Below are positions 18,397-27,980 of a stretch of 64,000 nt of DNA, one piece after another. Numbering within the stretch: the first letter of the stretch is position 1; every line of letters starts with the position of its first letter. The notes below the pieces were generated by a model. The model ran no database searches and was not told the DNA's origin. It saw nothing but the letters and a program-made list of their open reading frames with translations. Source of the DNA: Candidatus Electrothrix aestuarii (GTDB lineage: Bacteria > Desulfobacterota > Desulfobulbia > Desulfobulbales > Desulfobulbaceae); NCBI GenBank assembly GCA_032595685.2, contig CP159373.1, positions 951,001 through 1,015,000 on the forward strand, in the 5' to 3' direction. A program made the position numbers and the translations under genes.

Positions 18397-21170
18397 ACAT
18401 CCTCAGTCTCCGAACGTACCGGAGGTAGGGGGGCAAAATAACCTATAATTAACATTAACACACCGACAACGAGAAAAGAAACGATACGTTCCACCGTACC
18501 GCTATTTGCCAAATCGACCAGAAAAAGTTTAGCCACAGTAACACCAATCAAGCCTGCCCCGATCAACCAGAGGGTACGATGTTTCAGGCGATGCGCAGTT
18601 ACCATGAGAAGCAAGGCAAGGCTCCCCCAAAGAATTGCCAAGGCTGATTGGTAGAGCTGTGAGCCCAGTATATCCCCTTTCCGAAAAGGGACTGCGGCAA
18701 AATGATGAACAGCACGAGCCAACACCGTATTCAGCCAGAGAAAGGCTGTGACGCCTCCCAGGCTCATAAAGGTTTGTAAGGATACCCTGGAACAGATAGC
18801 CTCCTGATGCCTGATCAGCCAGCGAATAATAACAAGGAACACGATCAATTGACTCAGTTCAAGCGGATTACAAAGAGGAACAAAGGGCAATGGTTCTGCA
18901 TCACCCGGACTGAGTAAAGCACTTGCCACCAGCCAGACCCAGAGTAACGTGGCAAGGACACCTGCTCCCTGCTCCTGGTACTGATCGGCATAATGGGACA
19001 AGGGCCAGTATCGGGTCAGACGAGCGTTTTGCACACATTGCAGCAAGGCAAGCGGAACCAAAGCCCAGGTAATCAGCTCCCAGGTATTCTGCCAACCGCC
19101 TAAACCGCGCACCAGACAGACAGCTTCCGAAGTCAAAATCAGGACGAGAAGCAGGTAGCCAATGACATGGGTAAAACGGAGAAGCCGTTCGTAGAGAAGC
19201 CCTTGTCCCTGATACAGACAGTAATGGAGGAGCGCAAAGCTTATTGGCCAAAAGAACCAGCCAAGGTGATCAAAAAGATGTCTATGAGGAGAAAAAAATC
19301 CCTGCAGAATCGTATCCGGCACAAGACAGACCATGAGCGGCAACAAAAGTAAACTCGGCCAGGCCGCCACAGGCCAGGAGATGCGACGTGCAAGCATCAT
19401 CAGAACAGCACAGCTCAACCCACTGAACAGGAGCACAGCATAATCGTGATAAACATAATGAGGAATAAGCTGATAACTCAGTTCATTGACCCCGCCGCCA
19501 AACCACCATCCAATCCCCCAGATAAACAGCAGGAGATGATGATATTGTTCAAAACTGCGCAGATTGTCGGCCCGGTACAGGTACCAGGAGGAAAGCAAGG
19601 AGGACAGGGCGATAAAAGTCGTTCCTGAGTAGGTACCGTTCAATAACCAGATGCGATTAATATAAACGTGGCCATCTTGTAGAAAAAATATACCTGCGGC
19701 GAACTGAAGCAACATCCCACAGTTCCGGGGAAGCAAACGATTCTGGCGCACACCCAGCCAGATCAGGGCTGCTCCTTCCATGGCCCAGGTGACAGCGGTC
19801 CAGCGCCCGCTCAGGGCCAGGGGAACAGCCAGAGTAACAAAAACTACCCCCAAGGCGAGAAAGGCCTCGGTTAGGGTGCGCATTCCCTGCCGTAAACGCT
19901 CATTGCCCTTATTCCAGAGAAAACGTGCCAAACCAATATAAAATAAGCTGACCAGTAAGGCACTGATTGCCAGCCCGTATTTGATATCCCTGACCAAGCC
20001 TGTCTGGAGAGAAAAGCAGATAATCGGGGTACCAAAGACCAGGGTACCGTCCACATAGCCACGTAATTTAGGAGGCTGGCGAAAGGCAAACAACACCCCG
20101 ATACAGGTGAACATCACAAAGAAAAGGACAAGAAAGGGTTCTGTGGAGGCAAAAAAGCGCGGTTCATAACTGCTCACGCCCCAGAAACTGCCGATCCCCA
20201 GGGTGAACACAAAGCCGAGCAGATTCAGTTCCCGCCATGCCTTGAACCAGGCAATGATCAGGATACCGGTATTGAGCAGGGCATAATAACTGAACAGGGC
20301 TACATGATTGCCGCTGCCGGTAGAAAGAAGAACCGGGGCCAGAAAACCGCCGGTCGCACCGAAAAAAGCAAGGGACTTTGCGTTCTGGAGCAGAGCCAGG
20401 GCCGCAGAGGTACAGACCAACCCCAGCATAAGAGCAAAAGCCAAGGCTGCCGGTAAAAGATGATATAACTTAAAGGCCGCAAAAACATCAAGAAACAACA
20501 GGCCGATCCCGCCTCCCTGCATCAGCAGGGCAAAGCCAGCCCGTTTCAATCGGAGCTGCCAACCAAAAACCAGCATGGCAATCCCGGCAAGAGCCACCCC
20601 GAGCAGGCGAAACTCTATGGGCAGCATATTGCGCTCTGCAGCGTATTTAAGAAGAAAGGCAACCCCAAAGAACAGCACCAGCAGCCCCACCCGCAGGACA
20701 ACATTCCCCTGCGTAAAAAACTGCTGCACATAGGTGATGGCTCGTTCCATCAGGGCCGGAGGAGCATCTGAAGAGGAAGGACTGGCCAGCCTTCCGCCTG
20801 GACTTCTGACCGGACTCGGTTGCTCTTTGGGCTCTTCCTCGACAACCTGGAAAGATACTTCCTGCGCCGGGGAGACGGCCCTGCGCGGCGGGGTTGTTTT
20901 CACGCGCTCTTCCGGGGGCGAAGAATTTGCTCGCGCCTCATCTTTTTTCAGAGGAGACAGGGACGGAGGACTCTGCTCTTTTTGAGGAGAAAATTCAGCA
21001 GAGGTCTTTTTTGCGGGAAGAGCAGCAAGAATGGCTTCGCACTTGTTCAGCCGTTGTTCCATGCCCTGAATGAGTTTCTTCTGCGCCGAGGTTCTGACCA
21101 AGAGAAATACCAGTGCAATCCCGACAAACAGAATACCGCCAATAATGATAATGATGATCATTTCGATCAT
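18393..21170 (-). CDS. DUF2339 family polytopic membrane protein
   Basis: A 925-residue protein of the DUF2339 family. It has an N-terminal membrane helix, a short coiled-coil stretch, a Pro/Ser/Glu-rich linker (~45-135) and then more than twenty hydrophobic helices with the family phrases NVVLRVGLLVLFFGVAFLLKYAAERNMLP split around ~165-190, GGFLAPVLLSTGSGNH and, near the end, WLIGAGLIGVTVAKLFLVDL. The role is unknown; a transport or polymer-export function has been guessed for such proteins, without proof. It overlaps the DUF3999 gene by four bases and forms a two-gene operon with it. Confidence 0.88.
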   Translation of the reverse strand: MIEMIIIIIIGGILFVGIALVFLLVRTSAQKKLIQGMEQRLNKCEAILAALPAKKTSAEFSPQKEQSPPSLSPLKKDEARANSSPPEERVKTTPPRRAVSPAQEVSFQVVEEEPKEQPSPVRSPGGRLASPSSSDAPPALMERAITYVQQFFTQGNVVLRVGLLVLFFGVAFLLKYAAERNMLPIEFRLLGVALAGIAMLVFGWQLRLKRAGFALLMQGGGIGLLFLDVFAAFKLYHLLPAALAFALMLGLVCTSAALALLQNAKSLAFFGATGGFLAPVLLSTGSGNHVALFSYYALLNTGILIIAWFKAWRELNLLGFVFTLGIGSFWGVSSYEPRFFASTEPFLVLFFVMFTCIGVLFAFRQPPKLRGYVDGTLVFGTPIICFSLQTGLVRDIKYGLAISALLVSLFYIGLARFLWNKGNERLRQGMRTLTEAFLALGVVFVTLAVPLALSGRWTAVTWAMEGAALIWLGVRQNRLLPRNCGMLLQFAAGIFFLQDGHVYINRIWLLNGTYSGTTFIALSSLLSSWYLYRADNLRSFEQYHHLLLFIWGIGWWFGGGVNELSYQLIPHYVYHDYAVLLFSGLSCAVLMMLARRISWPVAAWPSLLLLPLMVCLVPDTILQGFFSPHRHLFDHLGWFFWPISFALLHYCLYQGQGLLYERLLRFTHVIGYLLLVLILTSEAVCLVRGLGGWQNTWELITWALVPLALLQCVQNARLTRYWPLSHYADQYQEQGAGVLATLLWVWLVASALLSPGDAEPLPFVPLCNPLELSQLIVFLVIIRWLIRHQEAICSRVSLQTFMSLGGVTAFLWLNTVLARAVHHFAAVPFRKGDILGSQLYQSALAILWGSLALLLMVTAHRLKHRTLWLIGAGLIGVTVAKLFLVDLANSGTVERIVSFLVVGVLMLIIGYFAPLPPVRSETEDV

Positions 21171-21374
21171 ATCCGCCTTCTCCCCTGTTATCTGCGGTTT
21201 TCATTGAATCGAAAGAACTGCTGCGCTGCTGATGGACAATATGCTGCCACTCTATCAATATAGCAGAAATTATCTTTTGATACGAAAAAATTGCGGGAAT
21301 ATCGCTCTGGAAAATCTTTGCAGCCTGCGGAAAGCAGTTTTTCGCCTCTCCGTCTTTTCATGACGGTCTTTCTA

Positions 21375-21402
21375 TTGACTTTTCAGTATGATATTGTATT
21401 TT
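21375..21402 (+). promoter_or_regulatory. Possible promoter of the DUF1016 gene
   Basis: TTGACT at 21375-21380 and TATTTT at 21397-21402 are spaced by 16 bases, about 80 bases before the gene. The rest of the 309-base gap from 21171 shows nothing further. Confidence 0.35.
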
Positions 21403-21479
21403 ATCTGAAAGATAGGCTGTCGGTCTTTTCAATGCAGCTATGATCGGTCCCCCTATTCCAGAGCCAACAGGTCAAGAGA

Positions 21480-22574
21480 GTGAAGAAGAACAATACCAAA
21501 GAGACAAAAAAGGTTGGCCGACCCGATGCATCGTTTCCCACGTCTGTGGGGAAAAATATGCTCCCGAATGATTATGCTTCCGTACTGAAAGAACTCAAGG
21601 AGCGTATTCAATCTGAACGCCTGCGCGTCACCTTGGCAGCTAACTCGGCTATGGTTCTTCTCTACTGGGATATAGGAAAAATCATTGTAGAGCGACAGCA
21701 GCAGCAAGGCTGGGGTGCCAAAGTCATTGATCGTCTTTCTTTTGACCTCAAGCACAGCTTTCCGGAAATGAGCGGATTCTCGCCGCGTAACCTCAAGTAC
21801 ATGCGGAAATTTGCCGAGACGTGGCCGGATCAAACAATTGTGCAACGCACCGTTGCACAAATTCCTTGGCGGAGTAACTTAGCTCTGCTTGAAAAGCTGG
21901 ATGATGTGGATACACGCCTGTGGTATGCCCAAAAAACCGTGGAAAACGGGTGGAGCCGAAACATTCTGGTCATGCAGATCGAAAGCCGTTTGCATGAGCG
22001 TCAAGGACAGACTGTAAACAACTTTGCTGCCACTCTTCCGCCGCCTGATTCCGACATGGCGACCCAAATCTTTAAAGATCCTTATCTGTTTGATTTTCTC
22101 GGCACTGCCAACCTCAGAAAAGAACGCGAAGTCGAGCAGGCATTGATGGATCATGTGCAGGAGTTTCTCCTGGAAATGGGGGCCGGATTCGCCTTTGTCG
22201 GTCGTCAGATGCTGCTGGAGGTGGGAGATCAGGATTTTCGCCTTGATCTGCTTTTTTACCACCTCAAGCTTCGCTGTTTTGTTGTGGTGGAATTAAAGGC
22301 TGTACCTTTTGATCCCGGCTTTACCGGCCAACTGAATCTCTACCTGTCCGCAGTTGATGATTTGATGCGGCATCCAGATGATAAGCCGACCATAGGTCTG
22401 CTGCTGTGCAAGAGTAAAAACGAGCTGGTGGTAGAATATGCTCTGCGCGGCCTCAACAAACCTATGGGTGTGGCGCAATGGGAAACGCAGCTTACTGAAA
22501 CCCTGCCTGATAATTTGAAAGACAGTCTGCCGAGTATTGAGGAAATTGAGGCGGAATTAAAAGGTGAAGTGTAG
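21480..22574 (+). CDS. DUF1016 (YhcG-type) PD-(D/E)XK nuclease domain protein
   Basis: A 364-residue protein with the two-part layout of the DUF1016/YhcG family. The N-terminal DUF1016_N helical domain includes LLYWDIGKIIVERQQ and FSPRNLKYMRKFAETWP. The C-terminal PD-(D/E)XK nuclease domain has the catalytic Asp in FRLDLLFYH and the ExK pair in VVVELKAVPFDPGF. Such proteins occur in mobile and defence loci, and related ones degrade DNA at stalled forks or phage DNA. Start is GTG at 21480; the ATG at 21558 is an alternative. A small fragment of a second copy lies at 46132-46186. Confidence 0.85.
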   Translation: MKKNNTKETKKVGRPDASFPTSVGKNMLPNDYASVLKELKERIQSERLRVTLAANSAMVLLYWDIGKIIVERQQQQGWGAKVIDRLSFDLKHSFPEMSGFSPRNLKYMRKFAETWPDQTIVQRTVAQIPWRSNLALLEKLDDVDTRLWYAQKTVENGWSRNILVMQIESRLHERQGQTVNNFAATLPPPDSDMATQIFKDPYLFDFLGTANLRKEREVEQALMDHVQEFLLEMGAGFAFVGRQMLLEVGDQDFRLDLLFYHLKLRCFVVVELKAVPFDPGFTGQLNLYLSAVDDLMRHPDDKPTIGLLLCKSKNELVVEYALRGLNKPMGVAQWETQLTETLPDNLKDSLPSIEEIEAELKGEV

Positions 22575-22595
22575 GGAAACTTGTTAATTAAATAG

Positions 22596-22730
22596 AGAAA
22601 ATTTTTGATCTGTAACTTCCGGCCCAAGGTGACTGAGGTGCTGGTTGATGGTGATCAATTCCGGGTTATCCGAGAGCGAGAAAGCTATGAGGATCTGGTG
22701 CGGGGGGAGGATTTGAGTACGTTGCCCTGA
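22596..22730 (+). pseudogene. C-terminal remnant of an unidentified gene
   Basis: An open frame without a start codon that reads as ordinary protein: CNFRPKVTEVLVDGDQF, then RVIRERESYEDLVRGEDL, ending with TGA at 22728-22730. Codon use is GC-rich like the core genes and unlike the AT-rich restriction genes beyond. It looks like the last ~40 codons of a gene whose body was lost, probably when neighbouring accessory DNA came or went. Between 22731 and 23193 I see no gene, only AT-rich DNA. Confidence 0.5.
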
Positions 22731-23193
22731 GCAAGGGAACGATCACTTGACGGGTTGCTGTTTCTTTCGTTCTGAAGAAACAGTTACCTGTATCCGTATA
22801 AAAGCGGAAGTAAACCGGGAAGTTTTTTTCCATGTTAGCTGCTGGATAGCGTGATAAGAGGAAAAGAGCAGGCGGAAAGTAATAAGTGGAAAGGTTTTCC
22901 CGTTTTTCGTCTCAATATCGGAATAAGTGGAACTTTACGGAATCTATTACTGTCAATAGCATGGAAAGTTTCCACTTATTAATACTGATATGTGCCAAAA
23001 GAATATGGGCTCCAGAGTCTATTAGTTTTATTCTACCAACATGGAAAAAAGATTAAAAATACATCTTAAAGACGGAAAATTGGGGTAATCACTTTAGGTC
23101 TTTGGGAACATGAGTTAAAAGAAAGTCAGTCGTCACAAAGTTACAAAGAAAATTGAGAGAAAAATCAAAACTTTTTCATCCCTTAGAGGCTAA

Positions 23194-23940
23194 ATGAAAA
23201 AATCTACCAAGGAACAACTTACAGCTATATTGCAGGACTGTGTTGATCGGGCAATAGAACGTGTAAAAAAAGACAAAACATATCGTCCTTTTCACGAAGC
23301 TTTATTGACAAAAAAACTGGTTGCTGCTTCTGCCTTTGAAAGATCTTTTTCGACATCTTTTGGGCAAGGTCCAATTGAAGAAATTTCACAAATTCTTGCT
23401 ATAGCCAATGGTTGTGAAAGTTCTCGCCAGAAAGAAACAATGGCAAATGTCAACAAGGGAGCCGTTGATGAAATTGAAAGGATTTTAAGTTCTCTCAGAA
23501 GTGGTGAGAGTGTACCTAATTGGGACAAAGAAATTGCAAGGGTAAAAGCTTTCAATAAAGGTGATTACGTTGTCAGACGTATTATTTCAGATTTATGGAT
23601 AAAGAATAAAAATACAGAAATTTTCATATCAATAAAAACCGTGAAGCCCAATATTGACCAAACAGAGATAGTTAAAAAGGACATGCTACTTTTAAAAGCA
23701 CATAATCCAAAACATGAAACATATTTCGGGCTTTATTATAACCCGGGGGGGCCAAATCGAACTGATTACAACTGGTCAATTCCATCAAAAATTTTCAACA
23801 TGAAGCAAGACAAATACGTTATAATAGGGCAAGAATATTGGGACTTTGTAGGTGGTAATGGAACCTACGAATCATTGTTAAAAATTTTTGAAAAAGTTGG
23901 TAATGAAACCAGGTCACAATTAGAGAAAATAGGTCACTAA
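23194..23940 (+). CDS. Type II restriction endonuclease, TdeIII-like
   Basis: A 248-residue protein next to a C5 cytosine methyltransferase, hence a restriction enzyme by context. The sequence recalls the TdeIII/MjaII family (GGNCC cutters) in the stretch AFERSFSTSFGQGPIEEI. A plausible PD-(D/E)XK variant is the Asp in VRRIISDLWIKN and the Lys in EIFISIKTVKPN, with Ser where Glu/Asp is usual. The gene is AT-rich compared with its surroundings, suggesting recent transfer. It converges on the methyltransferase gene with a four-base overlap. The family name is from memory; restriction function is supported mainly by context. Confidence 0.65.
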   Translation: MKKSTKEQLTAILQDCVDRAIERVKKDKTYRPFHEALLTKKLVAASAFERSFSTSFGQGPIEEISQILAIANGCESSRQKETMANVNKGAVDEIERILSSLRSGESVPNWDKEIARVKAFNKGDYVVRRIISDLWIKNKNTEIFISIKTVKPNIDQTEIVKKDMLLLKAHNPKHETYFGLYYNPGGPNRTDYNWSIPSKIFNMKQDKYVIIGQEYWDFVGGNGTYESLLKIFEKVGNETRSQLEKIGH

Positions 23941-25370
23941 AATTTTTCAAGTGGCAGTGTGCGTGTGTTGCACCGCTTTAAAAATTCTTTTTCCCATTTT
24001 ATTTCATCAGTATTCTTGTACCGAGAATAATTAAAATCTTCGTAAACTTTAATTTCACGATTGTTCATGTAGTCGATTAGCAATTTACCTATTGCCGTGC
24101 CAAGGCTTCTTGGTACGGCATTTCCGATTTGTTTATATTGTTCTATCAAGCTACCTTCAATTTGCCAAGAATCAGGGAATTCTTGAATTTTCTTATATTC
24201 TTCAACACTCAAAGGACGGTCTTCAGTTGGGTGGGCCAAGTCGGTGGCAGGCATTGCTGGATGTGTCACTAAAGTAGGTGAGGGGGCGTCCCAGGACAAA
24301 CGCCGTAAAAAACCTGTTTTGCCACCACCTGCATAATATGATTTCCCGAGAGCTTCTTTCTGCAATTCAGTAGGGAGGTGCTTCCAATATTGGCCAGCTT
24401 TTAATTTTCGGTAATATTTTAATCTTTTTTCAGGGAATTCTAAATGATGGTGTTTATCAATTTTAGCCCCATTCATTGCTTCTTTAAAAGACCGCCATTT
24501 CGGCAAACCAAACAGTTCTTTTTCAGAATTGGTTGGCACAAGATATGGTAATTTCTTACCATCACGAGAACATACGACAACAACCCTTTCTCTTTTTTGT
24601 GGAGTTCCAAAATTAGCTGAGTTATATAAATTAAAATTTACCCCATAACCTGCCTTTCGAAGTTTTTGTAACACATGGAATAAAACGCCGCCTTTTTCTT
24701 TTTCTTCAGGTGTCAGCGGTTTAAAGCCTGTGCCACGCTGATTGTGTGGCCTATGTTTTAGTGGTGCAGATAGAAGACCGCGCACATTTTCAATCACAAT
24801 AAATTTAGGAGCCAACTCAATAGCAACTTCAAGAAACTTTAAAAATACATTTCCTCTTTTGTCATCTAGCCCTTTCCGTTTTCCAGCCGTACTAAATGCT
24901 TGGCAGGGTGGGCCGCCGACAACTAAATCTATATCATCGTTGGGGGCCAACTTTGCAAGCTCTCGAATTTCTTCTGCGGTGTAATTATTTATATCGTCTA
25001 TTAGTGCTATTTGAGGTTTATTTTTAATAATGGTCTTTCTGCAAGCATTATCAATTTCACAACTCAATAGCACTTCAAAGCCTGCTTTTTCAAGACCCAA
25101 GTCTAAGCCCATTGCTCCACTAAAGAAACTAAGTGCAATCGGTTTTGTTTTAGATAATAATTCTTCGTTAGTGTAATATGAGGACTGGTTCTCAGCTATT
25201 CCGCAACTTGAATTGTCATAGTAATTATATATATCGTGCTCATACATAACCCATGAGCCACTAACTTTTTCACTGGGTAGCTTTTTACTCCGACATAAAT
25301 TACGAACTTGCTGAGGTGTGATTTTTAGAAGTTCAGACGCTTTTTTTATATCCACAAAGGTACTTTGCAT
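23937..25370 (-). CDS. DNA (cytosine-5-)-methyltransferase with an N-terminal excisionase-like helix-turn-helix
   Basis: Protective methyltransferase of the adjacent restriction enzyme. After an N-terminal MerR/excisionase-like DNA-binding segment (FVDIKKASELLKITPQQVRN), the C5 motifs appear in order: motif I SFFSGAMGLDLGLEKAGF, motif IV GGPPCQAFSTAGKR with the catalytic Cys, motif VI VIENVRGLLS, motif VIII QKRERVVVV, and motif X GNAVP near the end. I start at 25370, not at 25394, because GGAGGGG lies there at good spacing. It would give 477 residues. The N-terminal segment may let the enzyme repress its own genes. AT-rich. Confidence 0.9.
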   Translation of the reverse strand: MQSTFVDIKKASELLKITPQQVRNLCRSKKLPSEKVSGSWVMYEHDIYNYYDNSSCGIAENQSSYYTNEELLSKTKPIALSFFSGAMGLDLGLEKAGFEVLLSCEIDNACRKTIIKNKPQIALIDDINNYTAEEIRELAKLAPNDDIDLVVGGPPCQAFSTAGKRKGLDDKRGNVFLKFLEVAIELAPKFIVIENVRGLLSAPLKHRPHNQRGTGFKPLTPEEKEKGGVLFHVLQKLRKAGYGVNFNLYNSANFGTPQKRERVVVVCSRDGKKLPYLVPTNSEKELFGLPKWRSFKEAMNGAKIDKHHHLEFPEKRLKYYRKLKAGQYWKHLPTELQKEALGKSYYAGGGKTGFLRRLSWDAPSPTLVTHPAMPATDLAHPTEDRPLSVEEYKKIQEFPDSWQIEGSLIEQYKQIGNAVPRSLGTAIGKLLIDYMNNREIKVYEDFNYSRYKNTDEIKWEKEFLKRCNTRTLPLEKF

Positions 25371-25543
25371 ATTTTCCCCTCCGAAAGTTTTCAAAGTACC
25401 AATATGTTAATCGAAGCTAATTTTAAACTCAAGGTAAAAAATTAAAAAGAGCACAAGTAATAATTAATTAGGTAATTAATTAGGGGACGTAGCCCGTTTT
25501 AGTTTTTTCTGCTTCGGTCGTCGGTAGCCTGCGGCGAAGTATC

Positions 25544-25563
25544 TGCGGATATTCGTATCCGCA
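25544..25563. other. UUCG-tetraloop hairpin in the gap downstream of tex
   Basis: TGCGGATA TTCG TATCCGCA is a perfect 8-bp stem closed by a TTCG tetraloop, among the most stable small RNA hairpins when transcribed. A second pairing (CTTCG with CGAAG, ~25512-25539) lies just before it. Part of a 250-base structured gap between the methyltransferase and tex genes. Confidence 0.7.
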
Positions 25564-25593
25564 AGGAAAAAAATCCGTTAGACCGGACGATGA

Positions 25594-25618
25594 AAGGGCG
25601 ATCCTTGTAATCGCCCTT
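25594..25618 (-). terminator. Terminator-like hairpin after tex
   Basis: AAGGGCGAT and ATCGCCCTT form a perfect 9-bp stem with a seven-base loop 26 bases after the tex stop codon. The T-run that follows on the minus strand is short (TTTC), so its strength is uncertain. Confidence 0.6.
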
Positions 25619-25643
25619 GTTGCTTGTCCCAAGGACGAACTCT

Positions 25644-27809
25644 CTACCTCTCCCGCAGAGAAAGCGCAATCCGTTTCCGCTGCTGATCAACCTCCAGCAC
25701 CCGCACCGTTACCTGCTGCCCCACCTTGACCACCTCAGCAGGATCTTTGACAAAACGATCCGCCAGTTGGCTGATATGAACCAGTCCGTCCTGATGGACC
25801 CCGATATCAACAAAAGCCCCGAACTTGGTCACATTGGTAACAATACCAGGCAGACGCATTTCCTCAATCAGATCATCCATCGAATTGACCCCATCAGCAA
25901 AGGCAAAGGCTGTGAACTCTTGGCGGGGATCACGACCGGGTCGGGCCAGCTCTTCCAGGATGTCCCGCAGAGTAGGAAGCCCAAGGGCCTGGCTCCCTCC
26001 TTTTCCACTGTCCTTGCTGACATATCGTTGCAGATCAATCCTGTCCCGCAGCTCTTTTCGCTGCATAAGCTCCTGAACAGTACAGCCCAGATCAGCAGCC
26101 ATTTTCTCCACTACGGCATACCGTTCCGGGTGGACAGCAGAATTATCCAGGGGATTTTTTGCTCCGTGAATACGGAGAAAGCCTGCGCATTGCTCAAATG
26201 CTTTCGCCCCCAGACGAGGCACCTTGAGCAGTTGTTTACGACTGACAAACGGCCCCTGTTCCTCCCGCCGGGCAATGATCTTGGCTGCCAGTCCCGGCCC
26301 CAGGCCCGAGACATAGGTAAGCAACTCCAGCGAGCCGCTGTTCACCTCCACCCCGACAGTATTCACGCAATGCATGACCACATCATCCAGAGCCTTTTTC
26401 AGGGCAGCCTGATTGACATCATGCTGGTACTGCCCGACCCCGATGGAAGCAGGATCAAGCTTGACCAGCTCTGCCAGAGGATCCTGGAGGCGACGCCCAA
26501 TGGAAACCGCTCCCCGCACCGTGATATCATGGTCAGGAAATTCCCGCCGAGCCACCTCGGAGGCGGAATAAATTGAGGCCCCGCTTTCATTGACCAGGGT
26601 AATCAGGATGTTTGTATCCAGCCCAAGACCACGGACAAACTGTTCTGTCTCCCGCCCGGCAGTGCCGTTACCAATGGCAATGGCCTCAATCCGATGCTTC
26701 CGGCAGAGCGTTGTGATGGTTCGCCCGGCCTCATCCTGCTGCTTTGTCCCGTGGGTGGGATAGACTGTAGTAAAATCCAGCAACTGCCCCTGCTCACTAA
26801 GACAGACCAGCTTGGCTCCGGTACGAAAACCCGGGTCAAGGGCCATGACCCGTTTCTGCCCCAAAGCCGGAGCCAGCAGCAATTCCCGGAGATTATCAGC
26901 AAAGACCTGAATGGCCTCCTGATCAGCCCACTGCTTCAAGTCTGCCCGCAACTCATTTTCCAAAGACGGGCCAAGCAGTCGCTTATAGCTCTCCTCTACT
27001 GCCAGCTGTACCTGCTCACGAAACCTGCCTTGAGACGAGAATCGCCTGTTGATCAAGGCCAGAGCAGCATCCTCATCCGGTCGGATTGCGAGACGCAGTA
27101 CCTTTTCCTCTGACCCGCGAAACATGGCCAGCAGCCGGTGACTCGGGGCCTTATGCGCAGGCTCCTGCCAATCAAAATAATCCCGATATTTCGCCCCTTC
27201 TTCCTCCTTTTTCTTCACCACGGTGGAACGAATCTCCGCCTTATCCGCAAAAAGTCGACGCAAGTTAGCCCGCAGATCTGCATCCTCACTGATCCACTCG
27301 GCGATAATATCCCGTGCCCCGGCCAGGGCCTCTTCCTCCGAATGCACGTCTTTTTCCGGATCAACAAAGGCTCCCGGTTGAATCTGGTTATCCTGACCGG
27401 TAAAGAGAGCCTGGGCCAGCGGCTCCAGACCCTTTTCCCTGGCCATCACCGCCTTGGTCTTGCGCTTCTGCTTATACGGCAGAAAGATATCTTCCAGCGT
27501 GGTCAGGTCTTCTGCCTTGCCCAATGCCTGCTCTAATTCCGTGGTGAGTAATTCCCGTTCAGCCAACGAATCCAGCATATTCTTCCGTCGCTTCTCCAAC
27601 GCAGCAAAGTCAGTCAACTGGTCACGAATGGCAGCGACCTGGGTTTCATCAAGGGAACCGGTCACCTCCTTCCGATAGCGGGAGATAAAAGGGACAGTCG
27701 CCCCTTCTTCAAGGAGTTGAGCTGTGGCAAGTACCTGTTGGGAAGTAATTTGCAGGGCTTGAGATATACGATGCGCGATACGATGATCTTGTTGCTGATT
27801 CTGGGACAT
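25644..27809 (-). CDS. tex: Tex family RNA-binding transcription accessory protein
   Basis: A 721-residue cytoplasmic nucleic-acid-binding protein of the Tex/YqgF/S1 type. The N-terminal helical domain contains VPFISRYRKEVTGSLDETQV; the YqgF-like RNase H fold follows (VMALDPGFRTGAKLV, EAIAIGNGTAGRETEQF, LVNESGASIYSASEVA); then helix-hairpin-helix motifs (SGLGPGLAAKIIARREE) and a C-terminal S1 domain (GIVTNVTKFGAFVDIGVHQD). Length is near the usual 750-780. Tex proteins bind RNA and influence transcription and toxin expression in some pathogens; the role here is presumably general. Confidence 0.95.
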   Translation of the reverse strand: MSQNQQQDHRIAHRISQALQITSQQVLATAQLLEEGATVPFISRYRKEVTGSLDETQVAAIRDQLTDFAALEKRRKNMLDSLAERELLTTELEQALGKAEDLTTLEDIFLPYKQKRKTKAVMAREKGLEPLAQALFTGQDNQIQPGAFVDPEKDVHSEEEALAGARDIIAEWISEDADLRANLRRLFADKAEIRSTVVKKKEEEGAKYRDYFDWQEPAHKAPSHRLLAMFRGSEEKVLRLAIRPDEDAALALINRRFSSQGRFREQVQLAVEESYKRLLGPSLENELRADLKQWADQEAIQVFADNLRELLLAPALGQKRVMALDPGFRTGAKLVCLSEQGQLLDFTTVYPTHGTKQQDEAGRTITTLCRKHRIEAIAIGNGTAGRETEQFVRGLGLDTNILITLVNESGASIYSASEVARREFPDHDITVRGAVSIGRRLQDPLAELVKLDPASIGVGQYQHDVNQAALKKALDDVVMHCVNTVGVEVNSGSLELLTYVSGLGPGLAAKIIARREEQGPFVSRKQLLKVPRLGAKAFEQCAGFLRIHGAKNPLDNSAVHPERYAVVEKMAADLGCTVQELMQRKELRDRIDLQRYVSKDSGKGGSQALGLPTLRDILEELARPGRDPRQEFTAFAFADGVNSMDDLIEEMRLPGIVTNVTKFGAFVDIGVHQDGLVHISQLADRFVKDPAEVVKVGQQVTVRVLEVDQQRKRIALSLRER

Positions 27810-27980
27810 AAGAGGGTATCAGGAAAAATGAGATAACAGAATAATCAGGATTCATGGTGTAACCGGTTACGGTTATAACGAATTCCTGTGGGAAGGGCAA
27901 AGGGATTTTGGTTATCTTGCGGTTAAGGCTGCTTCACGCCGCAAAAAGAAGAAGCGCTGAATGAACTTTTTGCAGTCCAC

